Shown: positions 22,230-35,514 of the stretch, one piece after another
Position numbering within the stretch: position 1 is the stretch's first letter
Layout of the letters: each line of letters begins with the position of its first letter
Assembly: GCA_034769895.1 (NCBI GenBank)
Contig: CM068375.1
Location: 250,831,542-250,895,541 of the forward strand
DNA: 64,000 bases
From: Magicicada septendecula
Taxonomy: Eukaryota > Arthropoda > Insecta > Hemiptera > Cicadidae
Direction: 5' to 3'
Notes under the pieces: generated by a model
What the model was told of the DNA's origin: nothing
The model's input: only the letters and a program-made list of their open reading frames with translations
Databases searched by the model: none
Program-made: the position numbers and the translations under genes

Positions 22230-22786
22230 ATTTTCCCCTTATTTGTGATGAACCAAGGTGTTCAAAAATGTTATTATTGGAGGGCAAGAGACCCTTATTA
22301 GTGAAAGATTTGAGTTGTTTATTTTTGTTGAATAATTTTGTACCCTCTGCATGGAGTGAGATAGTTCAGGGGGGTAGTGACAGGTGTTATGATGATGAAA
22401 GATGTTTTGAGAGAGAGTTGTGTATTGATAAAGAAATAGAATTATATAAACTAATGAGAGGTTATAATGAGTTGAAGGAGATGTTAATTGATATGAAATA
22501 CGTACTTGTTAAAATAGAGAGTGAAGATTATTTTGATGATACAGTCTTAAATAATAATCACTTACCTTATGTTGTAATGAATGATAAAATAACTGACTGG
22601 ACAATGAATATAATTACTGATGGAGACTTAACAAATGTACTTAACGTTGACTGGTTTAATGATTATTTTGGTAGAATGAATGAATTTGGTTTTTTTGGTT
22701 ACAACACACAAAACAGTAATTTGTGTGTGAATGAAATTGAACAATGTTACATAAAACAAAGACTTATCTGGGACGATGGAGGTTAG
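22211..22786 (+). CDS. L unknown protein, C-terminal part
   Basis: 191 codons overlapping the preceding frame by 19 nt. It is mixed in composition with several Cys and Trp residues (LICDEPRCSKMLLLEGKRPLL, WFNDYFGRMNEFGFFGY) and ends IKQRLIWDDGG. It may be a continuation of the same gag-like protein through a second frameshift, or a separate small protein. I recognise no domain, zinc knuckle or enzymatic motif. Confidence 0.5.
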   Translation: MCRARVNFPLICDEPRCSKMLLLEGKRPLLVKDLSCLFLLNNFVPSAWSEIVQGGSDRCYDDERCFERELCIDKEIELYKLMRGYNELKEMLIDMKYVLVKIESEDYFDDTVLNNNHLPYVVMNDKITDWTMNIITDGDLTNVLNVDWFNDYFGRMNEFGFFGYNTQNSNLCVNEIEQCYIKQRLIWDDGG

Positions 22787-25700
22787 ACTATAAAACAATA
22801 AAAGACAATTATAAACAATTTTGTTTTGTGGTTTTGACATGGCAGACTTGGACAATGAAGTGCGGAAAAACTGAACAGTTAATAACAAAAGTTTGTAAAT
22901 AATTGTAGTGAATTTATTTATGTGTATTGTCGAAGGTCAGATACACAATGTATGTATGCAGGTAAGTGATAATAATAATAATAATAATATTTTGCAATTT
23001 AAATAAATAAACAATGAATTTTGAAAACAGTAATCAGAGAATTGTAATTGTTTTGATGGTAATGAATTTTGTATCGTTAATGATTAATATAATTAAAACA
23101 ATTGGATATGTTTTAAATATTTTGATTGATTTAAAAGTTATATAATTGAATTTTTTTTTTGAAGTTAAATGGTTTTATGAGATGGAAATTTGGTAATTAA
23201 ATGATAAATTGTTTGATTTAAATTAACATTTGTGCTCAATGTTTCAGAGGTGAGGTGAAAGTATTGTGGTATGGTGAATATGTTTTGTGTATATCAATTT
23301 AAATGGACTGTAAGTATAGAACTTTTACAGTACGAATCAAGTATAATAAAAATGTTTATTTGAGATAATGATGTTAAATAAAAATGATAATTAAAAAGTT
23401 CTAATAATAATTGAACGATGATATATGATAATTATGTATAATGAATTTGAAAATTTTAAGTAACCCAAGTGTAGAAAGTTATGGAGGAGTTAAATGATAA
23501 ATGATGGATGAAAGTTTCATATTATGATGTTGTACATTTAATTTCGTATTTAATTATTAAGTTTAGTGTTACAAAAGATATTTTACTTGTGATTCCCCAA
23601 CTTTTCGGGCGGTCACGGTCTCACCGAACCCTGACCGTGGAATTGGTTTAGCTTCAACAGCTATGGTTGGGGCACATTACGTTACGCGCTGCCTTAACTG
23701 ACCATAGCTGTTATCGTTGTCAAGGTGTATTTTTAAATTGATGGGGGGTGAAATTAAGGGGAATCACCAAACTATGGAACAGCGGCTACCACTCTGTTCG
23801 AGTAGAAAAAGGTAGACCCATTTAAGGGCGTTTAATTATAGACAAGAATATGTTGATATTCAGACGTTAAAATGTAACAGCCGAAACAAAGACACGGAGA
23901 GGTCAAACTACTCCAAAATATGCCGTCTTTGTGGAAGCGAGGAGGCGCCACAGCCTTACATAACTTGCAATAGAGTGTGTGGATGGGAGGTGGCTCAGAT
24001 GAGCCACGAATTTAAATTTTATAACATGAAAAATTGCTAACTCAAATTTTGGTCCTATAAAAATGCTTGTGCTCTGTTTAAATAACTAGCTGCTCATACA
24101 TTCACTATAAGGTGTTCATTGTATAATTTTTAAAGGTAATATTGTAGTTTAGCAGGTTAGATATACGAGTTGATATAAAGTATATGTTCTATACAATTTG
24201 TGTATGTTTGCAACTAAGTAAATGATTAAACTGACTGGCAGGCGGTTAACATAAAGTATCAGAATCAGAAAAAGGGGAAACAAGGAGGTGAGAAGTAAGG
24301 ATAAATAAATATATATATATTTCATGTAATTTGTTCAATTTTGAGATGTGTCTTCATTGTGTTAGGAGATCAGCTGATCAGCAATAAAAGGTCACTGTAA
24401 AATGGTTTATAAATGTTCCAGGTAATTAATGTTTAATGTAATGTTTCAATGTATTCCAGATGCTATTTAAAGTAATGTGAAAAGTAATTCGATAAAGCAA
24501 GAAATAAAGTAATAATTGGTGAAAGTTAATAAAAGATAGTTTTTGGGTGATGAATATTTGGTGGGACATGTAGATCAGTCCAAGTTGAAGTCAGAGTTGA
24601 AGTAATAAAGATCAAAATATTGTTTTGAAGTAATGTAATGTTGTTTTGAGTTTATGTATGTTATAGAGTTTTGAGAAGTATTGATGTTGACACAGTAGTT
24701 ATGGGAAATATATGTAGAATATTGAGTGATCTATTGTTATTTATAAATGATGTTATTTTGTTGTATTTGAAGTGAGGTAATGAGATTGAGATTTTGTGGA
24801 TGGCAATTTTGTAGTAGGGGGTAGTGTAATGTAGGAGTCCACAACATAATGATAGGTTGGGACGGGATGGTACCGATTTAGGGGGAAGGGGTCGCCTCAG
24901 GTAGAATCCAGGGACCAGATAATGGGAAATGAGTTTTTGGGTGGGGGAAACACGTATCCTAAGTACAAAGGGTTAGAGAGTATTTTTTTTATATATCGAG
25001 AGAAGGTGGCGAATTGAGTTTCATGGTAAGTTGGGGTTAGAGAGTGTTTTGATAGATATTTTGATAGAGATGGGTGTCATGGTAGTTACAGTTGTTAGAG
25101 GTTAGAGTCAGAGGGAGGAAGATTATATATGTATACAGATCCAGTAGTATATTAAATGAGATAAATAATTGAGTCACCCACAGGAATGGAGAATCAGATT
25201 GTCAAATACAGAAAGAGATTAATAAACATATAAAATTTTTAATTTTTAAATTTTAATTAAAACCAGTGACAAAATTTTGATAGAATTTGGAAGTAATGTA
25301 AAATTAAGAATTGTCTATTTGAATAATTTAAATGTCAATTTGCTTATTATTTACAATAATATTTTGTTATTTTAAATGTTTTATTTTATTATGTTTTGTG
25401 TTTCAAGTTAGATGGTTACAGATGTCAAATGTATTTTCAGATAAACATTGTAAATAACGTATGTGGGTCAAGGTTGTGGACTTGACCTAGTTTTGATCAG
25501 CTGATGGTAAGGTCATATAATTTCATAGTATGGAAGTCAATTCAACTTTTGTTTTTGATCAATTCAAACAAATTTTAAACAATTTCTATATGTAAAGGAA
25601 ACATTTTAATAAATTTAAATTTTTTCTTTGAATTTTAAAATTTTTGGAAAATAATTTTTTTGAAAAAAAAAAAAATGAGTTTGCGCCTGCCAGCTAACGA

Positions 25701-26350
25701 ATATTTTTAAGCTTTGATTATTTTATTGTTTGTATACTAACCATGTTATTTTATTGATTTATTGTATTGACTTGTATTGTTAGACTCTAAGTATTCACAT
25801 GTTAGGTTAAGGATGTTCTTAATTATAAGAAATGTTTAAATCAAGTTATTTTAAATAAAAATAGAAACCAATGAAGAGAATAATTTAAAATTTATACAAA
25901 ATTTATGAATCAATTTTACCTGAAAACAACCAATGGGTTGTAATTTAAATAACTTTTGAAAAATTTTTCAATTTTATAATATGTAATGTCAGTATGTAAT
26001 GTGAGTGTGCGTGAGCCCAGTATCTGCTAAAGGCAGCCCAGCTTGCATACAAGGGGAAACATATCGGTGGAGGATCTGGCCTAATCTAAGCCAGGGATTG
26101 AGGATTTTAGGGGGTAGCGTGTTAGAAGGTGAGGTGTGCTGTGGTACTTGTCTGTTCGATTTCTCGGTGTTGGGATCTCTTACGGAGAAGTCCAGTGATC
26201 TCGTTCAGATGTGTCCATAGTCGCCAAGCCAGGGGGTCGTGTACCCATGAAGAGTAAAAACCAGGGGGTTGTTGGCACCAGTTCCTCACCGGTCCTCTTC
26301 GGGGTTTATCAATGAGATTTCTTCTGTTTTAGACAGAAGAATTCTCATTG
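22787..26350 (+). other. L non-coding internal region (3.5 kb)
   Basis: Apart from a 71-codon frame of doubtful meaning at 26005-26220, it has no coding potential. Most is AT-rich. A GC-richer, hairpin-dense patch lies at 23590-23970, and a long hairpin ends the region at 26311-26349. Confidence 0.7.
23608..23970 (+). other. Structured GC-richer block in L
   Basis: It contains stems CACGGTC/GACCGTG (23614-23620/23633-23639), a perfect 12-bp stem AACAGCTATGGT with its complement (23656-23667/23701-23712), GAACAG/CTGTTC (23777-23782/23794-23799), and a bulged AAAGA..CGG/CCGTCTTT stem near 23890-23935. It could be a packaging or RNA-export structure; that role is inference. Confidence 0.5.
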
Positions 26351-26362
26351 AGGGGGGGGTAT
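26351..26362 (+). promoter_or_regulatory. Polypurine tract of L
   Basis: AGGGGGGGGT followed by AT abuts the 3' LTR, the expected plus-strand primer site. A 17-bp hairpin (26311-26327/26333-26349, one mismatch) sits directly upstream. Confidence 0.8.
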
Positions 26363-27599
<1,237 letters not shown>

Positions 27600-27603
27600 T
27601 AGT

Positions 27604-29625
27604 ATATAATAAGGATGGTAAGAAGTCCATTGTTTTATTTTAATGAATTATGTTTATAAATTTATACTAACCACTATTAAAAATAATAGTGAAAGACTAA
27701 TCTGTTATGCTGAAAACAGGAAAAGCGGGTTAGACACTGTATTCTATAAGTGAAATTATAAGGGAATACTAGAACACACCTACTGTTCATTTTATTATAT
27801 TTTGTTTTGGTTTTAATTAACCCAAATGTTATTATGTTGAGTATTACATTTAACAGAACCGTTTAAAATACACGTAAAACCTTAGATACTGGCATTGGCC
27901 TAAAAGGTTTGTTAAGGAATTGTGTTATATGATTAAAAATAATCAAATGTTATAATTTAGTTTAGGTTATTACAGTAATTATGTTTACAAGCACTTAAAA
28001 TTAATAAAATTGACATGAACCGTTGTAATGAGTATAGGTGAGGTGAATTATGAACTCTAGGCAATTAGGCCTATAACTGGTAACCAGAAATTTGTAAAAT
28101 TTAAGACCATACAATAACAATTGATAAAATAAAGTATACAATCCGGTTAGGTTTCATAATAATAGTGTAGGACACAAAACTGGATAGAAAATAATTAGTT
28201 TAAAGTTAATATACAAAAGAAAACCAAATGGAAAATGTATGAATCTGTTATAATTTGAAAAAAGGTAGCCTTATGGGATATCAAAATAATTTGTAACCAA
28301 AAAGCAAACTAATGGTGTTATTATATTTATGATTACAGCTAGTATAAAGGAGTTATAATAATTTAAAGAATTTTAGTAATTTTGTATAGAAAAATGTTAG
28401 CTTTATATAACAATGTTGTAAATTATCAACCATTGAGAGTTAGTGTTTGGAAGCTAGCAACTATGGTAACCAGTAAATAAATTGTATTATTCCATTATTA
28501 GCTCTTGATGAGTGCAGACATATTAAACCGCAATGAGTAAAGAAAATAATTACCTAACCAAAATCTATAAAAATTAATGACGAAAATAATAAGCTAAATT
28601 ACAGAAATAATATTAACACTCACATGAATTAAAAATCACTAGAAGAAATTAAATAATCCATGAGGAATTGCTGAGGAATCCCAAGTGACTGACTGCGAAC
28701 CATTGGAAGGAAGGAAATACCTAAAACCTATAAATGAATGACGGAATCTTCAACAACAAGGATGAATGATGAAAAATAAATACCTAACCTAAAAATACCT
28801 AAGAAAATAGAAGAACGGAATTAACGAAAAAAGGGCAATCAGCAGTATTCGTGACAAATACTACCCGGATAGAAGAGATAGAGGACTGATAAGTATATTT
28901 TAAAATACGACCTTAACAGTAACACAAAAGAAAACAAAAACAATAAGTGAAAATACACCTTCAACACTATTTGTCACTTTTTTAAAAGACACTTGAACTT
29001 TCTTTGATTAAATGAACATCTCAAATTGAAGAATAATCTCAATCTAACATTGATTCCTTAAGTGAATATATTTTAAACGTAAAAATTTACTAAACTCAGA
29101 TAACCTCCAAACGCTAAATCCAGTAGCTATAGTTTACCACTGTAATTATAAGTGTATCACAATTTATATGTTATTTGTAAAATTTTGTACTTTTATTAGT
29201 CCATTTGACAATATTTTCTGTAGTCCCAAGAACTTCGACCTGAGATATAAATAAAACGAAAATATCAACACCAGTCCATAAGTTTTGTTAAGCAGCGGCT
29301 GGTCAGAATAGCCAACCGCTAATAATTAAACATGCCGGCACAAAATTAAAATATATAATTTGGAAGAAATTGTAGTAAAATGAACCAATTAATAACTGTT
29401 AATAAAACATAATAGAAGCATTGAACTGTATGTTTGATTTTATTTAAATTTTCTTTAAAAAATTGAGTATTTACTTATCATTAAATAAACCTTGCATTTT
29501 TGGTTTACCAAGAAGAGTTGGCAAACCCTAGTTTGAGGTAGAAAATACGAATTCGAACATCCGAACTGGTGAGTAGACATTCTCCAGTTATAAGTATTAT
29601 AACGAGCAAGATTGACGTGTTAAAT
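27604..29625 (+). repeat. X LTR copy 2, right part
   Basis: It resumes at ATATAATAAGGATGG after the TAGT duplication and is collinear with 36324-38333. From 28323 it is nearly identical to X LTR copy 1. Confidence 0.85.
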
Positions 29626-29626
29626 A

Positions 29627-29648
29627 TGGCGCACCAACTAGCAGGGCT
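29627..29648 (+). promoter_or_regulatory. Primer binding site of X, copy 2
   Basis: Same sequence as 4229-4250, at the same distance from the LTR and ORF1. Confidence 0.6.
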
Positions 29649-29717
29649 AGAGTTAATCAATAAATTCTATAATTAGATTCATTAGATTCTAGCGGCGGCT
29701 ACAGAAAATCAACGAAA

Positions 29718-30009
29718 ATGTCAAGGAGAAGAACAACGTCAACGAGACGGATGGCAGAGGCTGAAGAAGAAACAGAATTGGATATGGAGGAGAAGGAAGT
29801 AACAGCGATGGAAGAAATGGAAACGGTGGTAAGGGATACACCAGAGGACCAACCAGATAAACCCACACAAAAAGGAGGCCCAAGTATGCAAGATCTGATA
29901 AATTTCATAGCCTAAAACTCAAAGAAACAAAACGAAAAAAGTGTACTGTTGTATGAAAATAAAAATAACAGCAACAAAGAGAATAATAAATACCTGGAAA
30001 AAAAGATGA
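29718..30009 (+). pseudogene. X ORF1, copy 2
   Basis: Nearly identical to 4320-4611, with the same frame break after 29915 and the same ATGA overlap with ORF2 (TGA at 30007-30009). One visible amino-acid difference is Thr to Met in the acidic stretch. Because the frame break is shared, it predates the tandem arrangement or belongs to the family. Confidence 0.6.
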
Positions 30010-30456
30010 AGAAAATAGGAAAAATATGTACAAAGAAACTAGAAACAACACGAGAAGAATGTGAGATGATAAAGAATGGACTAGTTAATGTACTTAATCT
30101 ACCCATTACCAACCATAAAGGATTAATTAATGTTAAGAATTCTAGAAGAAACTTAATAAAATTTCTCGAAGGGACTCACCATAAAACAACGGGTGAAGAC
30201 TTAAAAGAGTCTATGTTCAAATTCAAGACACCACAAGGACAAATGCATAATCAAAGGGTCAGTGAGGTCATCAATAACTGATATACCATTGAAATATCTG
30301 TTCAATAAACTAAATGGTAAAGGGATAGATGTAGTCACTGATACCAATGAACATGTGGTATTAGAAGAATTGCTGTACAAGGTAGCAGAGACCTATATCA
30401 CAAGGAAGGAAATAGTTCTGCACACCAGAGTGATCCGAACAACAAAGGGTAACTGA
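30006..30456 (+). pseudogene. X ORF2, copy 2
   Basis: It encodes the same two overlapping segments (to 30281 and 30262-30456) with the same amino-acid sequences as copy 1, including the same frameshift. It is homologous to Y ORF2, in which the frame is uninterrupted. Confidence 0.65.
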
Positions 30457-30544
30457 CATATTTGATCACGGATGAACCAAGTGTGAACATTATTGCAAAA
30501 AGGGACTGATTTTAGAGATAACCAGCAACGCATGAATAAGGTTA

Positions 30545-30830
30545 AAACAATATCAAAATTCTAAAAACAAGTAAGGACAGCTACACCAAATGTTTAAAGT
30601 AAAATAATTTTGAAGAGAAATTATCAAAATTCTAAAAGACGTAAGGATAGCTTACACCAAATGTTTAAAATAAAATAATTTTTAAGAGAATTTATCAAAC
30701 TTCTAAAAGAAGTAAGAATAGCTTACACGAAGTGTTTAAAGTAAAATAATTTTCAAGAGAAAAACAAAGTAAGGACAAAGTACACCACATCTTTAGAACA
30801 AAGTAATTTTAAAAGAGAACAATAATAAAG
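30545..30830 (+). repeat. Tandem repeats of about 73 bp, X copy 2
   Basis: Same units as 5140-5430. Confidence 0.7.
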
Positions 30831-31769
30831 AATGGTAAAAACTGAGATAAACTACAAAAGTTAAGGTAAATGAGGACAGCTTACATAAAATATGTATATA
30901 ACCCAGTTTTGAAGGGAATACGGTGAAAAATAACATTTTTTTTTTAACTACGAAAGGAGAACAAACGAGACAATTAACAGTAAAATAATAAGACAAGACA
31001 ATCAAATAAGAACGACAATGAACAACTAACTGACTATCATTATAATGAGAATAATTGAATTAATAACCATTGATACAGCTACAAGTTAGATTTTTAATTG
31101 TAAATGATAAAGGAAGTAAGGACATGGAAAACAACTATTGTAAGAAGGAAGGTAGAGAAAAGAATACAGTAAACCCTCGATTTAACGGACTAATTGGGGC
31201 TGAGGGGTGTCCGTTAAATCGAAAGTCCGTTAAATCGCAAATTTTGTTTTTTGAGGATATATTTAAATCAAATAGGCCTATAACACTTGAAATTTTAATA
31301 CTATTAATATCATGCAAATACCTTATTGTTCCGAATACAAGCCACACTTTTTCTCCTAAAAACATGGTCGCTAATTTGGCCTGCGGCTTGCATTCGCCCG
31401 CTAACGAAATTCGAAGTTATACCTGACTTCTGGCGGGACGAACGCTTTTGGTATCTATGAGTTGTTTACTGCCTAAGCAACAGCAGTCTGCCCGGCTGTA
31501 GTTAACTCTGGCGTTATGATTTATGACTACAACCGAATGTTTTAACAGCAAACTGAAGAAAGAATAGGAAGATAAAGTGTAAGTGCGTGCGCATTCGCGC
31601 GTGCTCGCACCCTTCTGTAGGCAGCAAGACAAAGGATGAGTAGAGGGGGTGTGAGTAACATGTTTCTAAATAACGGGTAAACTGCCAGTGTGGTTTTCTA
31701 TTGTAACAGCGACAACATCGCTTATCTGTACTTTGTTTTCATTCGGCGTTTTTGTAGTGCGTTTGCGGT

Positions 31770-32460
31770 ATGAGTGATATCGTGGAGACTAAAGGCACGC
31801 AGTCAAATCAAATTAAACGTAACCCGTACAATGCGAATTATAAATTAATTGTGATACAAAATGTAGAAAAAACATGCAATCGCGAAGCCGCAAGGAAATT
31901 TGATAACGATGAATCGTGTATTCGACGATGGAGAAAACAGAAGGAACGACTTTTAAATGCAAATACTGTGCGACGAGCATTCGCGGGACCTCAAGTTGGG
32001 CGTTTTGTAGCAGTAGAGTCCAGCGTCTGTGAATACGTACGGCTTTTAAGAAGGCAAGGACTCCCCGTCACTAGACATGTTTTAAAATTAAAAGCTTTAG
32101 AAATCGCAGAAGAATTAAAAGTCTCCGGTTTCAAAGCCAGCTTCGGGTGAATGATGCGGCGAAATGGATTTGCGCTTAAGTGACGTACATCACTCGCGCT
32201 AAAACTACCTAGTGACTACGAAGAAAAAAAACTTCTACAGTATCAGCGATTTGTCATTCATTTACGCAAGAAGCATAATTACAGTATTCACTTGAACACA
32301 TGAGAAATGCCGATGAAACGCCCGTATTTTTTATTTACGTATATTTACGTTGGACCAAAAGGGAACCAAATCTGTAACAATAAAGATTACGAGAAATGAA
32401 AAATTACGTGCCAGTGTAATGCTTGCTGTATTAGCCAATGGACGAATATTTCACAGTGAA
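31770..32460 (+). pseudogene. P3 transposase, truncated
   Basis: The intact N-terminal frame (31770-32150) gives an HTH/BrkDBD-like DNA-binding segment (YKLIVIQNVEKTCNREAARK, CIRRWRKQKERLL) and the start of the CENP-B-type second HTH (YVRLLRRQGLPVTRHVLKLK, VSGFKASFG). Decayed, frameshifted sequence then matches the beginning of the catalytic domain: RFVIHLRKKHNYSI near 32250, NADETPVFF-like remnants near 32310, and DQKGTKSVTIK-like remnants near 32350. The second and third catalytic acids are deleted. It could not be active, but its ends could be mobilised by a related transposase. Confidence 0.82.
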
Positions 32461-32494
32461 ATAAGATATTATACTGATCAGTGTATATTGTTCA

Positions 32495-32683
32495 GTGTTA
32501 GTCGTTGTGATGTCTTCCACTGAACGTGTGCGACGCCTGCGTCAACGACAATGCAAAGACAGGGATTGTGAAGAATTTTATGAATTCTTGATGAATACTC
32601 CGTTCTCATCAAATACAATTGAAGATGAGAAAATTTGCGTGTTTCAAAACAAGAAGAAAAGAAACGAAAGAATGCTGCGATAG
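32495..32683 (+). other. Unrecognised small ORF inside P3 (62 codons)
   Basis: The frame (MSSTERVRRLRQRQCKDRDC near its start) is Arg-rich and does not resemble a pogo transposase C-terminus. It may be captured sequence or chance; no function is proposed. Confidence 0.25.
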
Positions 32684-32844
32684 CCAAGCAATATCGCCAG
32701 AACAGGAGAGTCTGCAGTTTATGCACATTATACGTTTCAAAAGCCTAATATGCTTTGATGTTGAAGTTTTTTTCTCTTCCAAATTCTGTCCGTTAAATCC
32801 GAAGTCCGTTAAACCGAGGTCCGTTAAATCGAGGGTTTACTGTA

Positions 32845-33350
32845 TATATGTCAAGAACATCACCATACGTATAGATAAAGAAAATCTGAATAAATCAATA
32901 AGAAGAAAAATCATTTGATTTGAATAACAACAGAGTAAATAATCCCTAGAGTGTTTTTAGTTATATTTTTATATTATATTAGTCGCAAATAGACTATTTA
33001 TTATTATTATTATTAAATGGTGATTGTATGTTGAAATAAGTTTCAGCAATCAATTTTATTGAGCAGATGGTATGACCTCTGAACTCAGAATAGGTATATT
33101 ATGGACAGCGGAGTAATAGAGCCACAAATGCCCTCTGAATAGTGCCAATTTATATTAATAGAAGGAGAATAATTAGGGAAGTAAAACCTTCGAGGGATAT
33201 AACACTCATAAGAAAGGAAAAGGAGAAAAGAATATAGATCAAGTATCATGAAATATGAAATAAACAAATGTAAACAGAAGACAATCTAATTGATAAGTTC
33301 AACGATAATAACATTCTATAATAAGATGTAAAGCCGAAGATAATTTAATT
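32845..33350 (+). other. X internal region, copy 2, 3' part
   Basis: Collinear with X copy 1 from 5773 across the G insertion to 18796. It contains the unoccupied G target site (ACGT 32867-32870) and the conserved block 33057-33138. It is interrupted at 33350 by the Penelope-like element. Confidence 0.8.
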
Positions 33351-35439
33351 TACATAGTTACTATGTAATAAAAAACCAGGAAATTCAGAATGATACACGG
33401 GTGGCTATCAACTATAAATTAAATCGTATATTACAGTCGGGTAGGACGACTAACATGAGACCTAGTAATGAAATTAAAATCGCGAAGAACATCAAACGCA
33501 AATTAGAAAATTTTGACGCAATGATAACTAAGGCTGATAAAGGTAGTACAGTAGTTATCATCAATAAAACTGAATACACACAAAAATGCTATGATTTTAT
33601 AAATGAAAATAATATTAAGACCCTAAATAATGACCCCACCATTAAATATACAAAAGCCATAAACTCAGCGGTGAATAAATGTGTTAATTTATTCGATGCT
33701 CAAACTAGACGACGACGTATCAAAAATATAAATCCGAAAGCGCCTACTTTCAGAGGACTACCAAAGTTACACAAACCTAATATACCAATACGTCCTTTAA
33801 TAAATTATACAACTGCCCCAAGCTATAATGTAGCCAAAAAGCTACAAATAATTATCAAAAACAGCTTAGTAATGGACAACATACATAGCGTAAAAAATAC
33901 AATAGAATTTATAAACAAAGTTAAAAACATTAAAGTACTGCCTAACCATAAACTGATATCTATGGACATAGTGAATTTGTATACGAACATACCCGTGCTA
34001 GAGACGATAAATATTCTCGAGAGACTTTTAATCAAGACAAATGTCTTAAAACAGATACAAATTGATGAACTTATATTTTTATTGAAAATTGTTATACAAC
34101 AGAATTACTTTACACACGACAACAAGTTTTTTATCCAAGAAAATGGGCTGGCCATGGGTTCACCGGTGAGTGGAATTTTAGCGGAAATTTACATGAATCA
34201 TTATGAGAACAAGTACATACTTTCTGACAAAAACAAGTTATACAATAAAATCATCTCGTACACACGGTACGTAGACGACACATTTTTAATTTTTGGTGGT
34301 ACTCTTAGACAGATAGACGGATTGCTTACTTTTTTGAACAGCATAAACAGTAATATTAAATTCACTATGGAAGTAGAACATAACAATATGTTGAATTTCC
34401 TGGACGTAACCACATATAAACGTAATAACCTCCTTAGCTTTAAAATATATAGAAAGCCAACGACAACTGATATAGCCATACATGCTAGTTCCAATCATCC
34501 TTATACACATAAAATTGCAACTTTTAACGCGCTGGCACATAGATTGACAAATATACCGATGGACATAGAAGACTATAACGATGAAATTAATATAATAAAA
34601 CATATAGCAATAGTGAATGGTTACAATAGTAAAATCATTGATAAAATAATATATAAACACGCTAATAAATTAAAACGTTCGGACAAAGTTAAAGATAAAA
34701 CCCAATATGTTTCTGCTAGATATACAAACATACTACCTAATACACTACATAATGAATTAAAAAAGCTAGGGATTATTGTCTCATTCAGGACCACGAACAA
34801 ATTAACAAATATACTTAAGCCTAAGACCACAGCATTACTAGAGGATTGTTCCGGCGTTTATAGGATCCGGTGTAATGAATGCGATAAAATCTATATAGGC
34901 CAGACGGGGAGAAAATTTTCTGAGAGATTTAAAGAACATTTACCTAAGAAGTTCCCCAATACTAATGTATTGCATTACGCACAACATCTAATAAACGAAA
35001 ATCATACATACACTGGATTTAAAGAGAATTTGGAACCTTTACAAAAAAGGGTCAACTACTGGATGCCCTAGAGGAATTTGAAATATACAAGGCCTTAAGA
35101 AGAAATAAAAATCAGGTACTTAATGAACAGCTGTCATTCAAATCAAGTAAACTATATGACACAGCTATGAAAACAAACCGTGAATAGCGTGTACGGATCA
35201 GTTGAAAGTCGGACTTCGGCCAGTGCACTGGTTCGTTTGTAGCGCGTTCCGATACAGATTCAATGTTCTACGTTAATTTATTTAAGTGTGTTATGTGTTT
35301 GTGAATTTTTAACGAAACCCTAATAATAGGGTAGATTTTGCTTTTACCTGAAGATGGGGATACAAGCCCTGAAACATGTAGTAATTAAAAAAGAAAAAGA
35401 AGATCACTTAGTGGATAAAATAAGGTAATTATTTATTTA
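33351..35439 (+). mobile_element. Penelope-like retroelement, 5'-truncated
   Basis: Inserted in X with an 11-bp target duplication ATAATTTAATT (33340-33350 and 35440-35450); the unoccupied site is 18786-18796. The coding frame is already open at the left boundary with no start codon, so the copy is truncated at its 5' end. About 250 bp of 3' untranslated sequence follows the gene. Confidence 0.9.
33353..35187 (+). pseudogene. Penelope-like reverse transcriptase with GIY-YIG endonuclease
   Basis: Reverse transcriptase and endonuclease used for target-primed insertion. RT motifs in order: LISMDIVNLYTNIP (about 33952), GLAMGSPVSGILAEIY (about 34147) and the catalytic YTRYVDDTFLIF (about 34257). 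Then come the Penelope-typical LNFLDVTTYK and FKIYRKPTTTDIAIH. The GIY-YIG domain follows as GVYRIRCNECDKIYIGQTGR (about 34854) with FSERFKEHL. The main frame stops at 35071, but the domain end continues in another frame to 35187 (LLDALEEFEIYKALR), so one frameshift lies near 35043-35050. The N-terminus is missing. It is otherwise well preserved. Confidence 0.9.
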
Positions 35440-35514
35440 ATAATTTAATTGATGATTTCAGTAAAAACAACCACGTTATTTTTAGAAATAATTAATTTTG
35501 GTGGTGAAGCATTA

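Larger units (their letters stand above)
31167..32842 (+). mobile_element. Pogo-type DNA transposon P3, internally deleted
   Basis: The inverted repeats match perfectly over 24 bp, beginning CAGTAAACCCTCGATT, and contain extra copies of TCCGTTAAATCG inside both ends. The TA target duplication is at 31165-31166 and 32843-32844; X copy 1 at 5770-5780 shows the unoccupied site. At 1676 bp it is too short for a complete Tigger-type transposase gene. Confidence 0.92.

Noticed and set aside
26005..26220. 71-codon frame near the 3' end of L
   Set aside because: It is short, resembles nothing known and lies in otherwise non-coding sequence; base composition alone could give it.
35350..35380. Hammerhead ribozyme in the Penelope-like 3' UTR
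   Set aside because: CTGAAGA and GAAAC are present but stem II would be only three G-C pairs with mismatched closing bases.
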